Positions 56,938 through 64,000 of a stretch of 64,000 nt of DNA are shown here, in pieces. The DNA comes from JAQWBS01 sp047975765 (GTDB taxonomy: Bacteria; Pseudomonadota; Alphaproteobacteria; RF32; CAG-239), in the NCBI GenBank assembly GCA_047975765.1, contig JBKEEF010000020.1, positions 62,001-126,000 on the forward strand, in the 5' to 3' direction. A model generated the notes under the pieces. That model searched no databases and was not told the origin of the DNA. It saw nothing but the letters and a program-made list of their open reading frames with translations. The translations under genes and the position numbers were made by a program. Position 1 is the first letter of the stretch; each line of letters starts with the position of its first letter.

Positions 56938-56941
<4 letters not shown>
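56090..56941 (-). CDS. GNAT/LPG-synthase-like transferase, second gene of candidate system
   Basis: 283 residues. The C-terminal third reads SGKTGTIAVAKALSGYQ, GATEASYLAMANLLYNKQLNWMNDGDSPIGSGGERRKASWNPSHL, which resembles the acetyl-CoA/aminoacyl-tRNA-dependent transferase fold (GNAT-like, as in lysyl-phosphatidylglycerol synthase C-termini) with its 'W-N-x-G' strand and late K/R-W-P block. The N-terminal half is not recognised. It overlaps the preceding gene as ATGA. An aminoacyl or acyl transfer step is a reasonable guess, not shown. Confidence 0.6.
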
Positions 56942-58375
<1,434 letters not shown>

Positions 58376-58377
<2 letters not shown>

Positions 58378-58430
58378 TTGTATGTTATTCCGTAATCAAT
58401 CTTAAGTTGATTGTGGAATAACATACAAGT
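58376..58430 (-). promoter_or_regulatory. 55-nt inverted repeat covering the start codon of the first operon gene
   Basis: Arms of 16 perfectly paired bases (ACTTGTATGTTATTCC / GGAATAACATACAAGT), then a two-pair imperfection, six more pairs and a 7-nt centre. In the transcript the right end holds GGA and the GTG start codon, so folding would hide the start. It may also be a binding site or a mobile-element end. Confidence 0.6.
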
Positions 58431-58597
58431 ATATATTTGTCTAGATATAAAAAGAGAATATTACTAAAATGGAAATATATAGATTATAACAATGCTTCAA
58501 TGAATATTTTCACCTGATTTTTTATCTGATAAGCAATGAAGAATCTAATGTTAGAAATTTAATTTATCTAAGTTTTTTTATAATTTTATATAAATAA

Positions 58598-58657
58598 TAA
58601 AAAAGCACCCCATTTGAGGTGCTTTTTTGCCATAGGGTACACTTCACCCTAGTAACA
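58598..58657 (-). ncRNA. Candidate small RNA with own promoter and terminator
   Basis: After a promoter, the predicted transcript (about 60 nt) has a first hairpin AGGGT-GAAGTGT-ACCCT (58634-58653) and ends in an intrinsic terminator AAAAAAGCACC ... GGTGCTTTTTT (58598-58629) with a T-run. No start codon or ORF is present. No known family is recognised. It lies between gcrA and the four-gene operon, on their strand. Confidence 0.5.
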
Positions 58658-58663
58658 ATTTGG

Positions 58664-58692
58664 AATATATAGGAATAAAATCAAAAAGTCAA
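58664..58692 (-). promoter_or_regulatory. Sigma70-type promoter of small RNA candidate
   Basis: Minus strand TTGACT (58692-58687), exact 17-bp spacer, TATATT (58669-58664); predicted start near 58657. Confidence 0.6.
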
Positions 58693-58751
58693 GGATTTTA
58701 TTCTTATTATTTAACAGTTTCCATATACTAAGAACTCTCATTCTTATTCGT

Positions 58752-58777
58752 AAAAAAACACCCTTAATAGGGTGTCT
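58752..58777 (-). terminator. gcrA terminator
   Basis: ACACCC TTAATA GGGTGT with an A-run at 58753-58759 (T-run on the minus strand) after gcrA. Confidence 0.85.
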
Positions 58778-58786
58778 TAAATTTGA

Positions 58787-59341
58787 TTATTTCTTTGTTT
58801 GGTGAACATACGCTGTTTCTGAATGTTCTTCACAATAGGTTTGACCAATGCGGACTTTTTTGCCACAGAAGTGAAATTTTTCATCCTTAGGGTCACCAAT
58901 TGGCCAACGGCAAGTGTGAGAGTCTAAATCAACAAGTCTTATAAGACCGTCTTTAGATTTTGGATGAGTTGATGATTCAATTGGAGCAATAAATTCTTCT
59001 TTTTCAACTTCAATAGCGGTCGTTTTATTTTCTTTAATTTTTTCTTTTGCAGTAGTTTTTTCAATAGGCTTTTCGGCAGTCTTTTCCACTACTGTTTCAG
59101 TTGTTTTTTCATTTTCCTTAGTAGGAGCTTTTGTCGCTACTGGGGTTGCTACTTTAGTTTCTTTTTTAGCAACTTCTTCTTTTTTCTTAATTGGGGAAGG
59201 GCGTCCAGAAAGTCCTAGACGATGAACTTTTCCTACAATTGAGTTTTTTGAAACACCAAGTTTTTTAGCAATTTCACTTGTTGTCAATCCGCTTAGCCAC
59301 AATCTTTTTAGTTCTTCAACAACCTCATCTGTCCAAGGCAT
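58787..59341 (-). CDS. gcrA: GcrA cell-cycle regulator
   Basis: 184 residues. N-terminal GcrA DNA-binding domain: PWTDEVVEELKRLWLSGLTTSEIAKKLGVSKNSIVGKVHRLGLSGRPSP. A Thr/Lys/Glu-rich linker (about 60-130) leads to the C-terminal polymerase-interacting part CRWPIGDPKDEKFHFCGKKV and GQTYCEEH. GcrA is specific to Alphaproteobacteria and activates sigma70 promoters bearing methylated GANTC sites, so this gene is the main evidence for the host class. It has a clear terminator. Confidence 0.95.
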   Translation of the reverse strand: MPWTDEVVEELKRLWLSGLTTSEIAKKLGVSKNSIVGKVHRLGLSGRPSPIKKKEEVAKKETKVATPVATKAPTKENEKTTETVVEKTAEKPIEKTTAKEKIKENKTTAIEVEKEEFIAPIESSTHPKSKDGLIRLVDLDSHTCRWPIGDPKDEKFHFCGKKVRIGQTYCEEHSETAYVHQTKK

Positions 59342-59415
59342 CTTTTCTCTCCCGAAGTAATCTATATTTTTTTATGATACTATTTTAATATTTATTTAGA
59401 GTCTAGTCCTATTTT

Positions 59416-59454
59416 AACAAAAAGAAAGGTTTATTTTAAACCTTTCTTTTTGTT
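59416..59454 (-). terminator. Strong terminator downstream of EF-hand gene
   Basis: 18-bp perfect arms AACAAAAAGAAAGGTTTA / TAAACCTTTCTTTTTGTT around a 3-nt loop. Confidence 0.8.
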
Positions 59455-59483
59455 CTAGTTTTTAGGCATAAATTTAGCTTAAA

Positions 59484-60032
59484 TTATTCACTAACTTCAG
59501 TCTTTTCAGCTGTTTCAGAAGTTTCTTCTGTGGTTGCATTTTCAATTGTTTGTTTGATAATTTTTCTTTCAATCAATTTTGCATGGAAAGAAAGGAATTC
59601 ATCTTTACTGATGTTTCCATCTTGGTCAGCATCAATTGCATTGAAGATTTTTTCTGCTTTTTCTTGTCCATCTTTACGGATGGCTTCATCTGAAGGGACA
59701 GTTTGAACATCTTCAACCGTTGCAGTCTCTTCAGTTGTTGCTTCTTCTGTTTCCGCAGGAATATTTACAATACTTTGAGGTCCACCAGCATCTTCTTGTG
59801 CAGTTGTTTCATCTTCTGTTTTAACAACAATTTCATCAGCTGTCACAGGAACAGGAGCAACTGGCACGGCAATTTCAGAAGAAGTTGGTGTTGCATCTAA
59901 AGTTTGAGTTGCAAGAGCTGTTGGTTCTTGATATGTGTTTTCTGTTGCGGCTACTGTTTCAACTTGAGCATTTGCTTCAAGGGCAAATGCAGAAACAGAA
60001 AAGAGCAACGATGCCATAAAAATTCTTTTCAT
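59484..60032 (-). CDS. Secreted EF-hand protein
   Basis: 182 residues. Signal peptide MKRIFMASLLFSVSAFALEANA. A long Thr/Glu/Val/Ala-rich, probably disordered segment (about 23-125) is followed by a single EF-hand loop DADQDGNISKDEF (Ca ligands D, D, D, N/S, E), then a helix and an acidic tail. It should be periplasmic and could buffer or sense calcium. Unlike typical calmodulin-like proteins, only one loop is present, so dimerisation may be needed (inference). It has its own terminator. Confidence 0.8.
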   Translation of the reverse strand: MKRIFMASLLFSVSAFALEANAQVETVAATENTYQEPTALATQTLDATPTSSEIAVPVAPVPVTADEIVVKTEDETTAQEDAGGPQSIVNIPAETEEATTEETATVEDVQTVPSDEAIRKDGQEKAEKIFNAIDADQDGNISKDEFLSFHAKLIERKIIKQTIENATTEETSETAEKTEVSE

Positions 60033-60053
60033 TTTTTTAATCTCCTCATTAAA

Positions 60054-60091
60054 AAAAGCCTCTATACTTTGGTACGAGTATAGAGGCTTTT
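60054..60091 (-). terminator. adhE terminator
   Basis: AAAAGCCTCTATACT / AGTATAGAGGCTTTT, 15-bp arms, loop TTGGTACG, just after the minus-strand adhE. Confidence 0.88.
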
Positions 60092-60097
60092 CATTAA

Positions 60098-62725
60098 TTA
60101 TAGGTTAAAGTCGGTCACACCTTCATAGGCATAGCGGTAAAGCTGCTCCAACTCCTTGATGAGAGGGTAACGAGGGTTTGCACCAGTGCATTGGTCGTCG
60201 AATGCTAGTGTTGCCAAACCGTTTTTCAATGCTTTTTCAAAGTCTTCTTCTTTCACACCCCAGTCCTTGATAGACATTGGAATGTTGAGTTCTTTCTTAA
60301 GCGCTTGAATACCTTTGATGAGGCTGTCTACTTTGTCATCATCCGTTTTTCCACTAAATCCCATGTGTGTTGAGAAAGCAGCATATTTTGCTTTTGTGTT
60401 AGGGAATTTATATTGTGGGAAAATTGCTTGTTTCACAGGTACATCTGTTGCATTATAACGAATAACTTGGCAGATAAGAAGTGCGTTCGCAATTCCGTGT
60501 GGAATGTGAAAAGCATTTCCAAGTTTGTGAGCTAAAGAGTGGCAAACACCAAGGAATGCGTTTGCAAAAGCCATACCAGCGACTGTTGCTGCTTGGTGAA
60601 CTTTTTCACGAGCTTTTGGATCTTCTGCGCCGTTTTTGTATGAGCTTGGAAGATAATCAAACACGAGTTTGGCAGACTCTAGTGATAAGCCATGTGTAAA
60701 ATCACTAGACATGATTGAAACATAAGATTCTAATGCGTGTGTCAAAATATCTACACCAGAAGCTGCGCATAAACCTTTAGGCATTGTCAAAACGAGATTT
60801 GAGTCAATAATTGCCATGTTAGGTGTGAGCGCATAGTCTGCAATCGCATATTTGATGCCAGTGTCATTATCTGTGATAATTGAGAAAGGTGTCACTTCTG
60901 AACCTGTTCCAGATGTTGTTGGAATGGCAACCATAGTTGCTTTTTTGCCAAGTTCTGGGAAAGTGAAGATACGTTTGCGGATATCCATAAAGCGCATTGC
61001 CAAATCTTCAAATTTTAATGTTGGTTGTTCATACATCAACCAAATAATTTTCGCCGCATCCATTGGAGAACCACCACCGAGAGCAATGATCGCATCTGGT
61101 TGGAAGCTGTCTACCATTTTAAGGGCACGGTTAACCGTTGCCAAATCTGGATCTGGATTAACATCTGCAAAAACTTGAACTTGAATACCAATTTCTTCCA
61201 AAACTCTTGTGATTTTGTTAGTCAAACCAAGTTCGAACAAAGGTTTATCAGTGATGATAAAAGCTTTCTTTTTGCCTTCTAATTCTTTCAATGCCCATTC
61301 AACTGAACCAGGTTTGAAATAAATCTTAGAAGGAACTTTGTACCACAACATATTTTCTTCTCTAATTGCAACAGTCTTAATATTCATCAGATGTTTTACT
61401 CCTACGTTTTCACTAACTGAGTTGCCGCCCCAAGATCCACAACCAAGTGTGAGAGATGGTTCAAGTTTGAAGTTATAAAGGTCACCAATTGCGCCTTGAG
61501 AAGAAGGTGTATTAATCAAAATACGACCTGTGTGCATATATTCACCAAATCTTTTGATACGGTCATTATTTCTCTTGTCAGTGTAAAGAACGCTTGTATG
61601 TCCGTTTCCACCAAAGGTGACCAAACTTTTTGCAGTATCAAGAGCTTTGTCAAAATTCTTAGCTTTATAAATACCTAAAACTGGAGAAAGTTTTTCTTCA
61701 GACAATGGTTCTTCGTGACCAACTTTTGTGAGTTCAGTAAGCAAAATTTTTGCTTTTTCAGGAACTTTGAACCCAGCCATATCAGCAATCTTATATGGGT
61801 ACTGACCAACAATTCCAGCATTGAGTCTGCCGTCAACAAAAGCAACTTTTTCAAGCTTTTCTTTTTCTTTAGCAGAACAGAGATATGCACCACGTTTAAC
61901 AAATTCTGCTTTAACAGCTTCATAAACACTTTCAACACAAACAACAGATTGTTCTGAAGCGCAAATGACACCATTGTCGAAAGACTTACTGATGAGAATT
62001 GAACTAACCGCTTCTTCAATATCGGCTGTTTCATCAATCACAGCAGGTGTGTTACCTGCACCAACACCAAGAGCTGGTTTGCCTGAGCTATAAGCAGATT
62101 TAACCATTCCTGGTCCACCTGTTGCCAAGATGACATCAACTTGAGGATGTTGCATCAAAAGTTGAGTTTGGTTAATGCTTGGGCTTTCAATCCAACCAAT
62201 GATATTTTCTGGAGCACCAGCTTTCACAGCTTCTTCTAAAATCAGACGAGCTACTTCAACAGTGCATTTTTTTGCTCTAGGGTGTGGAGAGAAAATGATA
62301 CCATTTCTTGTTTTCAAAGCAATCAACGCTTTAAAAATTGCTGTAGAAGTTGGATTTGTTGTTGGAATAACACCAGCAATCACACCAAGAGGGTCAGCAA
62401 CTTTCATGATGCCTGCTTCTTTGTCTTCTGAAATGACGCCACAAGTTTTTGTATTTTTGAATTTGTTGTAGATATACTCAGCGGCGAAATGGTTTTTGAT
62501 GACTTTGTCTTCAACAATACCCATTCCAGTTTCTTCAACAGCCATTTGTGCAAGAGGAATTCTCATAGAGCTGAGCTTTAAAGCCGCTCTTCTGAAAATT
62601 TCATCAACTTTTTCTTGAGGGAAGGTTGCATATTCTTTTTGAGCTTTGCTCACTTTTGCCACAAGTTCGTTAATGTATTTTACTTCATCAAAAGTTTCAA
62701 CAGCTTCAGTTTTTTTTGTTACCAT
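60098..62725 (-). CDS. adhE: Bifunctional acetaldehyde-CoA/alcohol dehydrogenase
   Basis: 875 residues, the full two-domain length. The N-terminal CoA-acylating aldehyde dehydrogenase has NPTSTAIFKALIALKTRN, GGPGMVKSAYSSGKPALGVGAGNTPAVID and the catalytic Cys in DNGVICASEQSV. The C-terminal iron-dependent alcohol dehydrogenase has GGGSPMDAAKIIWL and the metal ligands in THALESYVSIMSSDFTHGL, CHSLAHKLGNAFHIPHGIANAL. It regenerates NAD+ by turning acetyl-CoA into ethanol and so indicates fermentative metabolism. A long palindrome lies upstream. Confidence 0.97.
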   Translation of the reverse strand: MVTKKTEAVETFDEVKYINELVAKVSKAQKEYATFPQEKVDEIFRRAALKLSSMRIPLAQMAVEETGMGIVEDKVIKNHFAAEYIYNKFKNTKTCGVISEDKEAGIMKVADPLGVIAGVIPTTNPTSTAIFKALIALKTRNGIIFSPHPRAKKCTVEVARLILEEAVKAGAPENIIGWIESPSINQTQLLMQHPQVDVILATGGPGMVKSAYSSGKPALGVGAGNTPAVIDETADIEEAVSSILISKSFDNGVICASEQSVVCVESVYEAVKAEFVKRGAYLCSAKEKEKLEKVAFVDGRLNAGIVGQYPYKIADMAGFKVPEKAKILLTELTKVGHEEPLSEEKLSPVLGIYKAKNFDKALDTAKSLVTFGGNGHTSVLYTDKRNNDRIKRFGEYMHTGRILINTPSSQGAIGDLYNFKLEPSLTLGCGSWGGNSVSENVGVKHLMNIKTVAIREENMLWYKVPSKIYFKPGSVEWALKELEGKKKAFIITDKPLFELGLTNKITRVLEEIGIQVQVFADVNPDPDLATVNRALKMVDSFQPDAIIALGGGSPMDAAKIIWLMYEQPTLKFEDLAMRFMDIRKRIFTFPELGKKATMVAIPTTSGTGSEVTPFSIITDNDTGIKYAIADYALTPNMAIIDSNLVLTMPKGLCAASGVDILTHALESYVSIMSSDFTHGLSLESAKLVFDYLPSSYKNGAEDPKAREKVHQAATVAGMAFANAFLGVCHSLAHKLGNAFHIPHGIANALLICQVIRYNATDVPVKQAIFPQYKFPNTKAKYAAFSTHMGFSGKTDDDKVDSLIKGIQALKKELNIPMSIKDWGVKEEDFEKALKNGLATLAFDDQCTGANPRYPLIKELEQLYRYAYEGVTDFNL

Positions 62726-62814
62726 TATAATCTCCGTGCTAAAAAATTAACTTCCTTAAAATTGTCACATTTTTTGCTATTATACAAGAGCAAAGATAGA
62801 TTAGGAACAGGTGC

Positions 62815-62858
62815 TATCTTCACGAATTATTACTTATATGTAACAATTCGTGAAGATA
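62815..62858. promoter_or_regulatory. 44-nt palindrome between opgH and adhE
   Basis: TATCTTCACGAATT-A-TTAC-TTATAT-GTAA-C-AATTCGTGAAGATA: 18 pairs with one internal mismatch. No T-run follows on either side, so it is not a standard terminator. The inner TTATTAC-N6-GTAACAA resembles Rex-type redox operators, and the site is about 90 bp before adhE. Operator function is inference. Confidence 0.4.
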
Positions 62859-62868
62859 TTTCATTAGG

Positions 62869-64000
62869 TTATTTCATTTTGAGATAAATATTTGCTTTTT
62901 GTAGAATTTCTGGGCTATAAAGCAAGGCAATTTCTTCATCTTTAGAAAGATTGAGTGGAATATCTAGGTTGATATAGTTTTCCAGTTTTGCTTCAGCATT
63001 TTTGAGAAGTGTATGAGAAAAATCAGGAGCAGGGCCATTAATTGGTAAGGCTAGAATATGAAAATTGTTCATCAAATTATCTTTGATAACAAATTCAATG
63101 CCAAGCACATCTGATTTAGATTTTTCAAGTTTTGAAACATAGAAATTTGCTCTCTTCAAGATTTGAGGAACTTCAACTTCTTCTGGAATGAGAAAATAAC
63201 CATGTTTTTTTGCCCAAATACCTACACTTGCTTTGGAAGTGATGATAGAAATTGGAATAGAAAGGATAAGCCCTAGTGTAATTGGAACCATCCACCAAAA
63301 GAGTTGGTTTGCATAAAACCAAACAATGATGATTGTTGCAATTCCAAGAAGCGTATGCCAGATGTGACGGTTGAATGCATCTTTGAAGCTTGTGCCTAAA
63401 TCACCACGATTTTGGGTGTTCCAACCAACGGATTTGCCCATAAAAATATCAAGTACAAATTTACTTTGGAACATCATCATAATTGGAGCAATCAAGCAGC
63501 TGATAATGATTTCCCAGAATACACTTTTAATAGCACTCCAAGCTTTGAATTTGTTTTTGATAATATAAACAATCAACCCTAAAAATTTTGGCAAAATGAG
63601 CATTCCCATTGAAATTACAAAAAGTGTAACTGTTCCAAACTGATCAAAAATTGGCCATGCTGGGAACAAAGATTTTGCTTCACTGAAATAAACAGGAGGA
63701 AAAATTTCTTTACCCAAAGCGATAAACAAACCAATCAACAAAAAAGACAACCAAATTGGAGAAGAAAGATAAGACATAATTCCAATTGTGAAGTGAATTC
63801 TGCTAATTGGGTGAAGCGATTTTGAAACCAAAACTTTGATATGTTGCATATTGCCTTGGCACCAACGTCTGTCACGATCCGCAAAGTCGATGATTGTTGG
63901 AGGAGATTCTTCATAACTTCCTTTAAGCTCTTCAATTAGCCAAGCTCTCCAACCGCCACGACGAATGAGAGCAGCCTCAACAAAGTCATGGCTCAAGATG
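62869..64000 (-). CDS. opgH: Osmoregulated periplasmic glucan glucosyltransferase OpgH (3' part)
   Basis: The frame runs to the window edge, leaving about 377 C-terminal residues; no start is seen because upstream codons continue ILSHDFVEAALIRRGGWRAW. The catalytic end of the GT2-type domain is visible (SHDFVEA, FADRDRRWCQGNMQHIKVL with Q/RxxRW), followed by about six membrane helices (LSSPIWLSFLLIGLFIALG; LFVISMGMLILPKFLGLIV) and the C-terminal tail. It makes the beta-1,2-glucan backbone in the inner membrane. opgG would normally lie upstream, beyond this window. Confidence 0.92.
   Translation of the reverse strand, partial: ILSHDFVEAALIRRGGWRAWLIEELKGSYEESPPTIIDFADRDRRWCQGNMQHIKVLVSKSLHPISRIHFTIGIMSYLSSPIWLSFLLIGLFIALGKEIFPPVYFSEAKSLFPAWPIFDQFGTVTLFVISMGMLILPKFLGLIVYIIKNKFKAWSAIKSVFWEIIISCLIAPIMMMFQSKFVLDIFMGKSVGWNTQNRGDLGTSFKDAFNRHIWHTLLGIATIIIVWFYANQLFWWMVPITLGLILSIPISIITSKASVGIWAKKHGYFLIPEEVEVPQILKRANFYVSKLEKSKSDVLGIEFVIKDNLMNNFHILALPINGPAPDFSHTLLKNAEAKLENYINLDIPLNLSKDEEIALLYSPEILQKANIYLKMK

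Overview
The window is an AT-rich bacterial chromosome segment (roughly one third G+C by eye) with dense housekeeping genes. The gene set points to an alphaproteobacterium: a GcrA cell-cycle regulator, a lone omega subunit gene (rpoZ), an AapJ-like amino-acid-binding protein and OpgH. A full-length AdhE, few respiratory genes and many small lipid/envelope genes suggest a fermentative, probably host-associated lineage such as the uncultured gut Alphaproteobacteria. The organism assignment is inference from gene content.

Layout. 1-3.8 kb: end of an S66 peptidase, two small unknown genes and a CoA-disulfide-reductase/rhodanese fusion. 3.8-7.7 kb: a decayed mobile island with a metalloprotease-like gene carrying an A13 tract, a GIY-YIG remnant, a small membrane protein and a serine recombinase broken by a frameshift and a stop, whose 3' end runs into tRNA-Arg. 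7.6-12.1 kb (minus): tRNA-Arg, tRNA-Pro and the operon RNase J-like - sfsA - map - radC. 12.3-18.3 kb (plus): alaS, a polyprenol/diacylglycerol-kinase-like gene, rpoZ and tRNA-Phe. 18.35-19.1 kb: a gene-free stretch of related hairpins and decayed tRNA-like sequence. 19.1-32.2 kb: a DsbD/ScsB-like protein, cyclophilin, an ATP-grasp ligase / inactive transglutaminase-7TM / aspartic protease cluster, recA, yihY, fabI and sppA. 32.2-35.4 kb: gatCAB. 35.5-40.4 kb: an autotransporter, then an ADP-ribosylglycohydrolase overlapping a nucleoside-hydrolase-like gene. 41-50.6 kb: solute-binding proteins, ssb, gyrA, an esterase, MlaC-like protein and cysS. 50.7-54.5 kb: unknown accessory genes, several with near-consensus promoters and one with a branched RNA leader and a frameshift. 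54.7-58.4 kb: tRNA-Ile2 followed by a compact four-gene minus-strand operon. 58.6-64 kb: a likely small RNA, gcrA, an EF-hand protein, adhE and the end of opgH.

The best candidate for an undescribed system is the four-gene operon at 54953-58377. Its genes overlap by ATGA or are 4 bp apart. The first gene fuses an adenylate-kinase-like P-loop domain to a CYTH (triphosphate tunnel) domain through a 20-residue Asn tract encoded by (AAT)20, and its GTG start lies inside a 55-nt inverted repeat. The second product has a GNAT/LPG-synthase-like C-terminus; the third and fourth are unrecognised. Secondary leads are the shared AGGGTGAA...TGTACCCTA RNA element (52.2 and 58.6 kb), the ADP-ribose/nucleoside hydrolase pair, and the A13 tract that could switch the end of the metalloprotease-like protein.
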